In this document: positions 25,738 to 37,612 of the stretch, piece by piece
Position numbering within the stretch: position 1 is the stretch's first letter
Layout of the letters: the number at the start of each line of letters is the position of its first letter
NCBI GenBank assembly: GCA_037576195.1
Contig: CM075102.1
Location: 29,508,745 to 29,572,744, forward strand
Direction: 5' to 3'
DNA length: 64,000 nucleotides
Origin: Phytoseiulus persimilis
Lineage: Eukaryota; Arthropoda; Arachnida; Mesostigmata; Phytoseiidae
The notes under the pieces: generated by a model
Databases searched by the model: none
Told to the model about the DNA's origin: nothing
Seen by the model: only the letters and a program-made list of their open reading frames with translations
Program-made: the position numbers and the translations under genes

Positions 25738-26007
25738 TTACTCGCCATTCTGGGGAGGGCCAGGTCTCCTCGTCACGAACGCATCGAACTTGGGCGGCGG
25801 TGGAATTATGTTCGGAATCCCGGGTGCTTTGTTCATTCTCTTGACGGCGAAAGGATCCGCCGGTAGTTCATTTTTCTCAAGAATCGCACCCTGGAGGGTC
25901 GGAACACGTTTCAAGCCACTCTCGGATATGTCGAACGCGAAGCCGGTATCGGACACCTCGTGCGGTTTCGTCGAGAGGGATTCTCTCCCAGCCTCGTTGT
26001 TATCCAT
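25738..26007 (-). CDS. Small uncharacterised protein (89 aa) or terminal exon
   Basis: I do not recognise this protein. The frame starts at ATG 26007 and ends at a stop at 25738. It is hydrophilic, with a middle part reading GLKRVPTLQGAILEKNELP and a proline-rich end containing NIIPPPPKFDAF. A minus-strand AATAAA signal (TTTATT at 25673-25678) lies about 60 bases past the stop, which supports a real transcript end. It lies on the same strand as QARS, inside its big intron. Another minus frame at 27211-27036 (PLERSRDGFLHLNGMYLHDE) has an internal GTACGC donor and could be an upstream exon of the same gene, but I could not find matching phases. No signal peptide or membrane segment is present. 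Confidence 0.5.
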   Translation of the reverse strand: MDNNEAGRESLSTKPHEVSDTGFAFDISESGLKRVPTLQGAILEKNELPADPFAVKRMNKAPGIPNIIPPPPKFDAFVTRRPGPPQNGE

Positions 26008-26858
26008 GATCGATCGAGAAACGAGCAAACAGAAAGCAACGACGGAATGAGCGAATACGAACTCTCGTTGAGGAATTCAGGGAGCCGGATCCACGTCGTC
26101 GATTTTCAATCACAGAGTACCACGTTCCCCAGATGGGGCGCCGCTCCGAGGATCCTCGTGACAGATTAATCGAGAAATCTGAGGTCTCCTCGGAGGCGGG
26201 GTTCCGCGCCGGTAGACGGCTGGTGTGACTCCTTACGGAGGCATGTTCCACTCGGGGAAGGCAAACAAGCGAGTCCCCGCGCGGATTCGATCGACGCCTC
26301 TCAAGGTCTGGTTTCTAAAAACTCCTCATGAAGCAGGCCACTCGAAAGCAGAAGAAGTCGTTTCTTCCAACTGATTCCTATTACTACAGGCTGCTACTAC
26401 CACTACTGCTGCTGCTGCCGTCGCTGCGGTCTTCGCGACCCGGTCCCATCGCACAATGTTCGCACCCCTGCAGGGCAAAACCTCCTTGACACTGAGAGGG
26501 AGAGAGAGAAAGCGAGAACAACTGCCTCAGCAATTGCTTCTGTTGTTTCCAATGTAGTGTTGGGAATGTTGACGATCCCTTGTTGAAGAACTCCCATCGA
26601 AGGGCTCAGGTCATGGGAGTCCACCTCAACGAGGGATTTCCCTGTCTTAATAAGATGTTCTGTGGACTCATCTGTCAACGGGTGAGTGGAGCAGCCAGAA
26701 AGCGAGCCGGGTGAACGCAACCGTTGATTCGCCTGCAGCAGATAGGCGGAAAGCCGCAACGTTCACCCGACGGACGTTAACGATGGGTCCACGAAGCTTC
26801 CTGACTTTCCATCGAACTCTCCGCCGGTTAATGGATCTGTTCTCCCGCGTTCCAGGAG

Positions 26859-27130
26859 TTGGAATTATCTTCTCCGCCCGGAAAAGAAGGAATATTCGGA
26901 TTCATCGAGGGAATCGTATCGGGAAATTGAGCAAGGTAATCCATTCTATATCTAGCGAGGAAATCGTATCGTTCTCAGTGATTCAACAGGACTTCGGTTG
27001 AATCCGCCAACGCTGTCGTCGAAAGCTTCCTCAAGCTGCTGCCGAAGACACGGAGAGGATGAGTTCCCGATGAATTTCTCCCTCGCGTACCTTGAACGTG
27101 CGCATCTCGTCATGCAAATACATTCCATTC
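26859..27130 (+). pseudogene. Possible degenerate scramblase fragment
   Basis: After a good acceptor (GTTCCAG) the sequence reads ELELSSPPGKEGIFGFIEG, which matches the scramblase pattern E-x-E-x-x-x-PPG-x-x-x-G, but meets a stop 24 codons in. About 110 bases on, another frame reads DEFPMNFSLAYLERAHLV, resembling the calcium-motif and pre-membrane exon. The frames do not join. This suggests a decayed copy between copies 2 and 3. Chance resemblance is possible, and the minus strand here also has a protein-like frame. Confidence 0.25.
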
Positions 27131-28400
27131 AAATGCAGGAAACCGTCTCGACTACGTTCCAATGGGAGCGCTGGGCAACTGTGGCTAATGTGAGCTGACA
27201 TCGAGTCCATGGCGCGAGGAATATCTGCCGGAGAATTCGCTACGGTGGATTGCTGAGCGAAGAACACTCGACAAGCCGGCCAGCGAGCGAGTCAGCCAGA
27301 CACACTCATGAACACGCACAGCGACCAGGACCCCCTCGTTCTGCTCCTCCTAGTCGACAGAGGAATAAGCCGACTTGAGTCGGCGGTGGCCTTTGGGCCT
27401 TTACGTAAACGTTGACGTTACGTGAAGTAACGCGTTTGCTTTCTGATAGGGATACGGCGACGAGGTCAGCCGGGATCGTAGCAGGCACGACGGGAGAAAG
27501 GCTGCTCGGCGTGTAGAAGAAGAAGGGAGGTAGCGCAGCGAGGGCAGAGCTGCAACCGATGCTTCCCAATCGAACACCGGCCGGTCCGACCCTGCCGCCT
27601 TTCTCCTAACTGCTTGTGCTGCAGTGGCGCGGAGTTACAACGGGCGAACATCCGCCCAGCATTGGTTGATTTATTGCCCATAGGGAAACGGACAGATTGC
27701 TGGCTTATAACTCGCGAACTTCGCCAACCCCATGCACTCCTTTCTATTCCCCCGTCCGCATAGCTCGTGCATGGCAAACCGGCTCATCCCGATCTGGAAG
27801 CCCGCGTGTCCAGTGCTGAATGGATTTCTGTGAGCTGTCGCTCGCGATTTCTTTCGGGTGATCATCCGCTAGAGGATCCGAGTGGGCAGGAGGCGGGATC
27901 GATAAGCAGGGGAAAGGTCGGTACTCGCCTACCGATCGTTCTCAAAGCGTCCAAGGTCGACGCCGTGTTCGTCATCGCGGGTTTCGAATCACTGACCCGT
28001 GCAAATGATTCTCAACGTGTTGAGTGGGTTGAGCTGGATTTTCGAGAAGTTTTCGTCAAGCTAGGAATGGTAGCGACAGAGCAAGGAGCGAGAGACTGAG
28101 TTATTGAGGCGAGCTAGGGCACTGAGCGATGCGGGACGCGCTTGTTTGAATTCCAGTATGGGATTTCTCACGAGTCCGGGGGACGCCCGAACCTTGATTC
28201 GCCGCGACCCAGAGCCCCGCAACGAGCCTGCGTGCAGCCATGTCTACGAGGCGGAGTCATCGTCGTCGTCTTCGGTGGAAACTGCCGCCGACAATGGCTT
28301 GGTAGGGGTTTGACCGAATCGAACTGTTTTATTCTGGAGGAAATAAATTTTGCATACTCCAGAATACGCTCGTTCGACCGCACGCCCACCCGACCACCAC

Positions 28401-28430
28401 CCGCTCGTCTGTCCGACCGACCGACCGCTT
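28401..28430. repeat. CCGA-type tetranucleotide repeat
   Basis: Short CCGACCGACCG run upstream of scramblase copy 3, of the same type as those at 3.73 kb and 62.18 kb. Confidence 0.65.
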
Positions 28431-28871
28431 ACGCGCGCGCCAGCGAGCGCTAAGAATGTGACTTGCTTGAGAGTTGAAAATGGGTCGTTGCGTTTCGTTC
28501 GAATAAGAGTCGACTGGGGTCATTACTTCGCGCAGGGCAAGGGGACAGAAAGGACGAAGGCAAGCGGGTGGACAAAATGGGGTGGGGGACGGAGGAGAAG
28601 GCGAGGAAGGAAAGGCTGCCAATGTTATGTAGGAGAACGTTTCGCTTTTCCATTCCTTCCTCACGACCGACCGACGGACCGCCCGGCGACCCATTCCCCC
28701 GTTTACCCCCGACAAAAGGTTCGACGCATAGGCCTCTTCGCAGGCTCGACTGCCATCCAGTCGGCGGGCAAGCGGGCCGACCGCCTGCCTGCCCGCCCGC
28801 CCGCCCGCCTCTTCAATCAAGGCCGTTTCCAGGTCTGTTTCCTCAAACGCCTCCCTTGGAAACATTGATCC

Positions 28872-30830
28872 ATGGCGCAGCAAGAAAATCTCAACCGAGA
28901 CCCGAAAGACTTCAGATTCCGTTTCTGTCGTCGATACGCTCCGGAGGTGAGTGAGTTTCCGTGGCGTTTCACCCCGCGGGGAATATTCGGGCACGAGTGC
29001 GGAATCGAATTCTGTTCCCGCTCGTCCCCTCCTTCCCATTCCGAATCAAGCGGGCCATAGAGAGAGAAGAGAGAGGAGTCTCGAGAGAGAACGGTGGTCA
29101 GCCCACAGGAGTTCACTAGTTGCGAAAGCGCCGTAAACCGTTCGGGTCGGCCGAAGAGTCAGCGGACTTGCCGGCTGACCGACCATTTCTTCGGTATTCC
29201 TCTTAACACAGGTGAGTGTTATCTATCTTCAAGCGCGACTCTCGGACACCGACGACGTCGACGAGGAGGACCGGAAGCAGCCAATGCCGTTCACGATAAC
29301 ACCCAAGTCGTCGCTGGTTCAGGTGGAACCGAAGCCTGGAGGTACCTATGACTCACCGGAAGCCATAACCGCGCAACCCAAAGGGCGTTTCAACCACCGC
29401 CCTCTGCTGCCTTCGTGTGTGCTCGATGATGTTGACGAGGTTATCCTCGAGCAAAAACTCGAGAAGGAAATGTGTAAGCAAGCATACTTGGACCCGCGCA
29501 GTCCGGCTCGGTTTTGCCACAATTCATAATCCGTCACAGGCGAGCTTCCTGCTGCGGGGAGCGCGCGATGCAGCCAACTTTCCATTGATTCCGACAGCCT
29601 CATCTCTCAAAACTGCCCTCTTTGTTTTGACAGTATCCGACAACTTTGACGCCAATACCGAGTTCTCTATTCTGAACGTCTATCGTCAGCCCTTGCTGAC
29701 AACGGTCGAAGACATAGACTTCTGCATTCACTCTATATGGGGTCGATTGCGACCGATAAACCTTTTCGTGAAAAACCTCAACGGCGAGGATCTTTTCTAC
29801 GCGCACCGGAAACACAACTGCTGTCGTTGCGGATGTCTCTTCAGCTGCAATTACTGCGAAGAGGTTCGTTGGATCTCGATGAGTAGGACACCAATTTGCA
29901 TATGAGTAACTCGCTCAAGTGCTCGTGAACGAGCGGGCTCAGCCATTCTATCATCGAGTTCGGTGCGGAATTCGGCACCGATGAATGCTTTCAGTCGATG
30001 ACAGTGGAGATGAACGACATGGTGGTGGGACACATCTCTCATCGACGCCATTTCGGTAAGCCGACATATTCCATCATGGACGAGCGCGAGTCTGTCCTCT
30101 ACACGGTTGTGAGCAGGAGATTCCCAACATGCACCAAGTGCTGCTTGGGTTCCAACATCAACTTTCAGGTTAGTCGATTCGACGGAACCGAATTCCTCCC
30201 CATCCTCCCGAAACCTACTTCGGGGAGTTCGCGCTCTAGGAGCATGACCCGACGTTTCTTGAAATCTTGTGACAATCTACGGCCGCGAGGAGGCTTTTCC
30301 GAAGAGAGAGGAAAAAATCATCCGGTCATATGCTTTGACCCGATCTCGGAAAGACTACTACACGGAATTTTCTCCACACGCTGCTGCTCACAGATCAAGA
30401 AAGGCAACATCAACGTCGGCGAAATCAAGAAGCACCGCCTCACCATCATACCCGATCCGGGTTACGATCGGCCTTACGCGCGACTCAAATTCCCTCAAGA
30501 TGCTACGCTCGTCGAGAAGATCCTACTTTTGGCGGCCGCCTTCTACGTTGTAAGTGTCCATTAAGATCCCGATCAAAAGTCTATCAGAGGCTAATTAGAG
30601 CGAAGCTAACTTCCAGAAAGCGTATCTCATGCTGAGAAGCACACGTGAACGGATCCAATATGTAGACGTGTTCAGCGATAGGCTCACAGACGCACCCGTA
30701 TCAGCTTACACACACACACTTGAACCAACGTTCGTTACTCGATTTCTGTCGGCCAGATGTCATAATACATGCTCCTTCACAGGAGGTCCACTACTTCGAC
30801 GAGGATCCGCTAACCTTCATGAAAACCTAG
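28872..30830 (+). CDS. PLSCR: Phospholipid scramblase, copy 3 (divergent, 314 aa)
   Basis: Exons are 28872-28946, 29212-29473, 29634-29863, 29995-30168, 30394-30549 and 30783-30830. Phases agree throughout and give about 314 residues. The N-terminal quarter is unlike the other copies, with an acidic stretch SDTDDVDEEDRK. The core keeps INLFVKNLNGEDLFYA and a cysteine cluster NCCRCGCLFSCNYCEE, then VGHISHRRHFGKPTYSIMDE. The calcium-motif region is changed beyond recognition (YDRPYARLKFPQD). The hydrophobic segment LLLAAAFYV is followed by EVHYFDEDP and a TAG stop, parallel to DFMFFE in the family. Exon 2 starts GTGAGT right after the acceptor, so a start slightly further in is possible. An alternative terminal exon (AAAGCGTAT at 30618) fits the family less well. 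Confidence 0.87.
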
Positions 30831-31182
30831 ACTCGTTCCGACGCTACCGATCTCACGCCTCTACAGAGTGTTTCACTGTATGATCAGCTTCATAATCAAC
30901 TTAGAAGTCCACTGTGATTACTAAATCAAAGCGTTCTCGGAATGAGTCAATGCACGAGCTGACTCCGGGCATGGAGAGGCCTTGCAACAGAAATCCGGCA
31001 TTGTTGAAAGCACAGGGAGAAGTGGACCAGGGAACAGCTCGGGCATAATTGAGTTTTGCAGCTTCAATTCGCTTTGAATAAATCCTCGACCACATCTATG
31101 ATTGCGGTGCAATCGCTGTGTTTGCTATTTCCCCCCAGTATCCAGAACGTCCTTCCAGAATGTTCGAGGAGCAAGAACTCAC
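30831..31182. other. Short spacer between scramblase copy 3 and QARS exon 3
   Basis: About 350 bases, probably the 3' UTR of scramblase copy 3 and the donor end of QARS intron 3. No other feature is seen. Confidence 0.5.
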
Positions 31183-32951
31183 TTTGGCCGCAGCAACGGG
31201 CTTGGGTTTCTTCACGATCCGCTGCTGAAGATCCTCGTCCGTTTTGGGTCCAAGCAAACATAGCACTTGCGTGTCGACTTCGTTCTTGACAAACTTTCCT
31301 TCCGCGAATTTGAGGGCCGCTCTAGCTTCCGCTAGGAGAGTTCCCACGTTGAATCGATATCTGTTTTCGTGGAGCTCGCTTTTGTACTTCTCGATTATGC
31401 TTTCCACAGCCTTCTCGATGTCCTCCGGAGTCACGATCACGCCGACTCCCGAAGCTTTCTCAAATTCCTAGGAACGAAAGGAGAATTTGAACGTTCCGTG
31501 TCGCTCGAATCGACTCCCTCGAACCGCCTCCGCTGCAAGCGGACTCACCTTAAGGTCCACTTTGGCACCGGCTTTCGAAAGCAGGTAATCCAGAGCGCTC
31601 GCCACTTTGACTTCGGAGTCGAGCTGGCCTTTCGCAATATACTCGATGACGATGGGTAGATGGCTCCGCGATTGAGCTTTGATTTTCGAACAGGCACTGT
31701 ATATCAATGAACGAACAGTTTTCGGAACTTCTTTCCCGTGCAGCAGCCTGGACACCTTCAAAGAAAATTAGTTCCGTAAACTCCAGGTTCAGCGATGGAA
31801 ATGTTGCCCAGAATTCTACAATTAGGTCGGTCACGCCGGATATCGATCCTCTCACAGGTACCCCCCATCGACTCCGTGCGATGTCTGAGACCTTCGCTAC
31901 CAAGACCACCGCCACAGTGAATTCACGCCCGGTCCAGTCTCGCTACTGTTGGATTTTTCTTGGAAACTTGGCTGTTGGCCGCGATCTCAAGGGAATGGTT
32001 ACCAGTCTCGGATTATTAGCCCCAGCGATCCGTTGCGAAGATCAAATGAACTCCTCGATTCTGCTCTGTGAGTGTCTCTGAGACCCAGAAGCGATGAATA
32101 CCATAACGATGACGAGGACGCGAAACGTCAGCTTCTGACCCTCGTGTTGTACAAGGACAACGTCTCACCACGGCACACAGAAATCAAAATCCATTGGGCA
32201 AGAACAGCGTCCCGGCGGACGTTGCCGCGCTCGACAGTGAGGGAAGACTACCTGTTATACCGAAGTTATAGAAATCAACGTATCAATCTAGGCCAGGATC
32301 CGGATTCCGGATCGTGGAATCCCAAGACAAACGGAACCGGGTGCGCGGGAAAACCTCGCGCGAGCGTTAAATCCGATTCTTTCGCAGCAGACATTTCGAG
32401 TTCTCCCTCGAACGCTAGAACATCCACTCTCGCCCAGCAAGGGATTCGTCAGGTCATGTTATGTCATGTTCTGTTCTCCAGATTTATTAAGGGTGCATGA
32501 GCTGCTTTGGGAACTCGGTCCGACGTGGTCCCCTCGAAGCTGATGCAACACCGACCGAAGTTTCCACACTGACACTTAGAGGAAGGCCCAACGTCAGCAT
32601 ACTACAATCTCCTCTCCGTATCTCTGTGAACGATACATTCGGATTGACGTGAAATGACTCGGGCCACGTTGTGTGTTCCACGTAGTTTCTTCTCGGATGG
32701 TGCGCTCAGCCGCTGGGACGAAGCGGCTCAGGCCCGACGTCATCAAGCTGCCCGAATTCAGGAACCACGGAGCCGGTTCAAATATGCTGTCCCATAGCCA
32801 CTATATTTGGAAGCATCGGCTGATTTCAAAGTTCACAAACCTGTTCCGCACTCTCGGCTAAAGCACCGGTGAGGCTTTCATTCTTCAAGGTTTCTCTCGC
32901 TTTCTGTTCCGAGAGTCCCACGTACATCAACTTCGTGACAAGTTCTTCCAT
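31183..32951 (-). CDS. QARS: Glutaminyl-tRNA synthetase, exons 1-3 (N-terminal tRNA-binding domain)
   Basis: The first part of the same gene lies 26.5 kb upstream of the catalytic exons. Exon 1 (32951-32841) starts at ATG and contains VGLSEQKARETLKN, a hallmark of the eukaryotic QARS N-terminus. Exon 2 (31755-31549) and exon 3 (31467-31183) carry the rest of the non-specific RNA-binding region, including GVGVIVTPEDIEKA and KNEVDTQVLCLLGPK. All three exons are whole-codon (37, 69 and 95 codons), with donors GTTTGT, GTGAGT and GTGAGT. Exon 3 ends in phase 0, as exon 4 at 4657 requires. Intron 1 is 1085 bp and intron 2 is 81 bp. An in-frame AG acceptor-like site upstream of the ATG leaves a small chance of another 5' exon. 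The start is about 630 bp from the divergent SEC63 start, so a shared promoter is likely. Confidence 0.93.
31756..32840. other. QARS intron 1
   Basis: An intron of 1085 bp between the exon encoding the N-terminal 37 residues and exon 2. No nested gene is recognised. Confidence 0.6.
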
Positions 32952-33578
32952 CGTCAGTCCACGGTACGGAGCTATCTGAAGAATCTAAATCCCCTCGGGT
33001 AAGAAGTATTCTGTCACCCGATCACACACGACGAGAGTTTCGAGCTATATCGAACAGGCTCTCGTGCCGAGGGTGAAATCGTAGCAGACGACGCTAAAGG
33101 CCCGAACAGCTGATTGATAATGGGTTCGAGTCGATATCGCTTACAATCTACATTTGGAATTCTCGAATCCATCGGAAGCGATTCCCCATAACCGTGGGAT
33201 ATCAACCGGATTATTGTCACGGAATTTTTCTGCGTAACTCTCTCGGAAAAAATCGGGCAAAACACGCGCACCTTCAAAGGGTGGTCGCGCAGGCTTTTCG
33301 GCGGCGGCGAGGCAATCCACCTCCGAACGACTCACAACCACCTCCTGTCAGATGTGAGATCCTCTGCCAGTGGTTGGGATTTCCAAATATATATCCCCCG
33401 ACCCGCTGACTCAAGTCCGATCAGGACGTCCGCCGGCGCCCGGCGTACGCTAACTTTTCCGGGTGCGGATTATCCTCCGTTGGCGCCACCATCGACCCCG
33501 AGCAGCAAACGTCACCAGACCCGAGTGTTTTCAGTTGGTGAGTTGTGCCGGGAGCACGTCGAACGACCATCGGGCAAG
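32952..33578. promoter_or_regulatory. Divergent promoter region between QARS and SEC63
   Basis: The start codons of QARS (minus, 32951) and SEC63 (plus, 33579) face away from each other about 630 bases apart. The interval must contain both 5' UTRs and both promoters. No TATA box is obvious. The role is inferred from layout only. Confidence 0.55.
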
Positions 33579-36500
33579 ATGGCATCGAAGTTTCAGTATG
33601 ATGAAAGCGGAGGCACGTTTTTCTATTTCTTGTTGGCCTTCCTGGCCATGGTCGTTCTGCCCTGTACGTACTACCTATGGCCCCGAAGAGTCAAGGAGAA
33701 TCCGGATGAAGAAAAGAAGAAATGTCAATGTCCTCCGTGTCGTGAAAAATCTGCCCGGCTCAAAGATGTTGCTCCGATGACCAAAACGAAGAATCTCATC
33801 ATTCGAATACTCATCATTTTGGGTTGGGTTGCCATGTTCGCCTGCGCCTACAAGGTAAGTTGCCCCTGGTGTAAATCTGCGATCCCCACGGGATTCGCGT
33901 ACAGAGAGTAAACCATGGACGTTGTCTCGATAGAGCTCCGCGGGTAAATATGTAGGCTGCGCATCCACACGGAGCTGACGTTCGTGAGCCGGCGGAAGAG
34001 AATTGCCCTTCGTGAAATTTCCCGTTCTGATACGCACTGATTCCGTTGTGCCTGCTGTGTTGAATTGACAGCTCAAATCCGCAGTTCCAGAACGCTAAGA
34101 CAGGTTGGAGTGTGGTCGTGGTGGCCACTCTCGAAGAATTCTTTAGTTTTCGCGGATGACCGAAACGTTGATTTGAGTTGACCAATTGATTTATTGATCA
34201 GAGCCGTGCACACGGACGTCCCTGTTCGATCCGAGGCCCAGTTTTTCCAAAACTCGGGAATTCTCGCGAACGCGATGCTACGGCCTGTCAGATGAAGTAC
34301 GCTGGCTTCCCGTTAGTGGCAATTCTTCTGCAACCTCTCCTGTAGAATCTCGAGGAATCCCGCGGAAAGTTCACACGTGGCCCCGAAGACCAGCGCTAGA
34401 AGCGAAAAATTCGAGAAAATCACCGCTATGACCCACAGGAGTTGTTTTCGAAGATCCCCGCGATCGTCGGTGGCCTCGGGATCGATCATCATTAGAATGG
34501 TTGAGGTCGTCGTTCGAGTGCACAACTCAGCGGGTCTACGGAGCATCACAAAGAGCACGATCCGAATCGGGCGGTTCTGTTGAAAAATTCTCGAACCGAT
34601 CACCGGATTGAATCCATTCCTAATTTAGAGACAAATCAGCGTTGTTCCTCAGTGACGAGTCACTCATAGGTTGGAATTCGCCCTTTGGCTCGCTCTCATT
34701 CTGTACATACTTCCGACCACGAATTACTCGCGAAGCGTTCCTATAAAGTGAGATCGACTTGTCAGCTCTCTGCGGGAAGAGGGCAAGTCACCGCATTGTT
34801 GAGTTCGAGTTCTTGGCGTTTTTTCATCATCGTCGTTTTGGAGTTCGGGTCGTCACGAGCCGCAGCTGGTCTCCCTGGATCATCTTGCTCAGACTCCACA
34901 TTCTCGTTTGGCGATAACAGAATCGATCGATTCGAATTCGCTTCAAGGTTCCTGTGGAATCCCTCCTCCAGACGCCCACGATCACACCTGTCGCAATCTA
35001 TAAAGAGACTGTTACATAGAGATCTGTGATTGAGTGTTTTCATTCGCTTCCTCAAACACGATTGCTCTGAACGCGGAAACCGCTACCAACAACAAGGACA
35101 GCGGTGAAAGGAGCTCATCGCTACAGCAATCGCTCTCCTTTTTCGTTCCAGGTTGCGCATCTGGAGGACACTTGGGTAAAATGGGATCCGTACGAGATTC
35201 TCGAGCTGGATGCCGGGGCGACAACAGCCGAAATAAAGAATGCGTATCGCAAACTTTCGCTCATTCACCATCCCGACAAGAAAACGGGTAATGAAGCGAA
35301 ATTCATGAAAATCGCTAAAGCCTACGCCGCTCTCACCGACGAGGAATCTCGCAAGAATTGGGAAACCTACGGAAACCCCGATGGACCAGGAGCCATGTCT
35401 TTCGGTGAGCGCCTCGACCTCATGCTCCACTCGCACAGCGATTGACACGAGAAATAACTTGGAGCCGAGCGATGCGGCTTCCATTCCTGGCTCGTCCAAC
35501 AAACAGCTGATCGATTGATTTGCAGGTATCGCGCTGCCGTCGTGGATTGTGGAGAAGGAAAATTCGATCTGGGTCCTCGGTGCGTACATGCTCGTATTCA
35601 TGGTTGGTTTGCCCACCGCGGTTGGTATGTGGTGGTACAGGTCCGCCAAATACGGGGAGGACCTCGAAGTGCTCCTAGACACGACCCACCTCTACTTCTA
35701 CTTCATTAGCAAAACGTCCCTAATGCCGCTCCGTCGAGTGGTAATGATTGTGGCAGCCTCCATGGATTTCGAATCGTCACGCAACCCGGAAATGAAAATG
35801 CGACCGAGCGACAACGAAGAGATTCCGCAACTCATCAAGAAAATTGAAGATTTCGGAGAGAAAAACAGAGAGCCCCCGCTGAACTACGAGTATTCGATCA
35901 AGGCTAGGGCATTGCTTTACGCGCACCTCATGCGGCTGCCCTTGAGTAGCGGCGCTGCCTCGGATATGAGGTACATAATAAGGAAATGTCCTGTACTCTT
36001 GAGCGAGTTTGTGTCCTGCACGTCCCAATTGGTGATGCTCGCTCTCAGCGGACGAATTCAACGGATCCCCAAACTGGAAACTCTCGAGAACGCTATCAAA
36101 CTCTGCCAGTTAGTTGTGCAAGCGTTGTGGGAGAACCGTAACCCTCTGCTACAGATTCCGTACATTGGAGAAGAGCACCTTCGCCTGTTCACGAATAAGA
36201 AATGTCACATCAAGACCATTGATCAGCTCCGGCAGCTGACGGAAACGAAACGCAGAGATCTCTTACGGTTCTTGGACGATGCTCAGTACCAAGAGGTGAT
36301 CAAGTGCCTCGAGTCCATGCCCTCCGTTGAGATCAAATACAAGCTCGAAGTAATCGACGATGAGGATCCCGAAACCATAACAGCCGATTCGCTCGTCACC
36401 GTTACCGTCACGTTGCGCCGACGGAAGCCTGAAGAAGTTTTGAATAGAACAGAAGACGAACTTGTGGACGACAAGGAAGAGGAAAAGCCCAAAGTGACGA

Positions 36501-37612
36501 ACTGGTTGAAAAAGCCCCAAAAGAAGTCTGGTGGAAAGAAGAAGACCAAGGTCAGAACCCAAACAGTTGACTGAATATTCCGTGGAGAGGACACCGACCG
36601 GAGAACGTGTCGTCTGTTCCAATGAAGCTAGACATTTCGGCAGATAAGGACAACTTTTCATGTTACGTTCTTCTATTTACAGAGTAAGAAGCCAACGAAC
36701 TTCCGACTCGTTCATAGAGTCGACCCAGAGGAGGGAAGTGAAGACGAAGAGGAGCCCGAAAAAGAGAACCGCGTTCACGAAAACGGTATCGAATCCACAG
36801 ACGGCGTCGAAAGTCAAGCGTCACAAAAAGAGGAGAGTGAGGACGGCGGCAAAGCCGAGGCAGGTGATAGCGAGCTTCGACAGAGGAAGAAGCAGAACAA
36901 ACCTCAAGACCTTAATGACGACGAAGTCGAGGTCAAGGAAACCGCTAGCAACCACAGTGACGAGGAACAGGGTATTCACAATGACGAGAAAGACGGATCT
37001 GAAGACGAGGCGCTGCATTTCGATCAAGACAAGAAGAAGAAAAAGAAGATGATGGACAAAGTACCGAAGATCTCCCACTCTGTGCACGCACCATATTTCC
37101 CTAGCGACAAACAAGAGTTCTGGTGGGTTTATCTCGTCGACAAGAAACAGCAGATGCTCATGACAGTTCCGTTCCTGATGACAAATCTCGTCGACGAGGA
37201 GGATGCCATTTTGAAATTCACGGCATCCCGTAAACCTGGAAGCTATCATTTGACATTGCACGTTAAGAGTGATTCCTATGTTACGGTGAGTCCTGCTTGA
37301 CCGCTTTCGTTGCTCCTGGCTATCCTATCGGCTGGAAGATTATCCCGAGTACATACTATGCTACTGCCATTGATCCGGCGAATTTTGAAGATATTCTCGA
37401 GGATTTCCCTCCCGTGTTTCTCTTCTCAGGACTTCGACAAGCAAGTCGACCTCAAGTTCGACGTGAAACCTGCGAAGCCGGTCGTGGAGAGCCATCCTCA
37501 ATGGGAGGCCCTAGATGATGAATCAGAAGTCGAGGTTGAGGACTCCGCGGTTGAAGACTCTGACCTGTGCAGTGATGACGATCTGGATTCAGACAACGAC
37601 GGCGCGAACTGA
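33579..37612 (+). CDS. SEC63: SEC63, ER translocon J-protein (779 aa)
   Basis: SEC63 is an ER membrane protein that recruits the lumenal Hsp70 BiP to the Sec61 translocon. Exons are 33579-33854, 35152-35404, 35526-36550, 36683-37285 and 37430-37612, with consistent phases and about 779 residues (human 760). Exon 1 encodes two membrane segments around residues 12-33 and 74-92. Exon 2 is the lumenal J-domain, with the catalytic HPD at about 132-134 inside KLSLIHHPDKKTG and the conserved AKAYAALTDEESRKNWE. Exon 3 starts with the third membrane segment (MLVFMVGLPTAVGMWWYR) and contains most of the Sec63/Brl domain. Exon 4 has a charged linker and HAPYFPSDKQEFWWVYLVD. The last exon ends in an acidic tail. 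The donor after exon 3 (GTCAGA) is weak. The 1297-bp first intron holds a candidate antisense gene. Confidence 0.96.
34190..34195 (-). promoter_or_regulatory. Minus-strand AATAAA poly(A) signal in SEC63 intron 1
   Basis: TTTATT on plus reads AATAAA on minus. It supports an antisense transcript within the intron but could be chance. Confidence 0.35.
34620..35043 (-). CDS. Candidate antisense gene nested in SEC63 intron 1 (about 110 aa)
   Basis: I do not recognise this product. Exon A (35043-34792) starts at ATG and exon B (34700-34620) ends in TAG. A 91-bp intron with GTGACT donor and TACAG acceptor joins them in phase 0. The product is hydrophilic and acidic, for example NVESEQDDPGRPAAARDD and ELELNNA followed by NESEPKGEFQP. 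A minus-strand AATAAA (TTTATT at 34190-34195) lies further downstream. Between them an open frame at 34603-34313 has a hydrophobic run (LLWVIAVIFSNFSLLALVF) and could be a further exon, but its phase does not fit. The whole locus lies inside the first intron of SEC63 on the other strand. Confidence 0.3.

Larger units (their letters stand above)
26008..28871. other. Intronic spacer before scramblase copy 3
   Basis: Apart from the possible scramblase fragment and a minus-strand open frame near 27.1-27.2 kb, no gene is recognised. The last 500 bases are rich in CCGA and GCCC simple repeats. Confidence 0.4.

Noticed and set aside
28329..29039. 236-codon minus frame over the start of scramblase copy 3
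   Set aside because: Lies opposite a convincing exon and simple repeats; composition follows the repeats.
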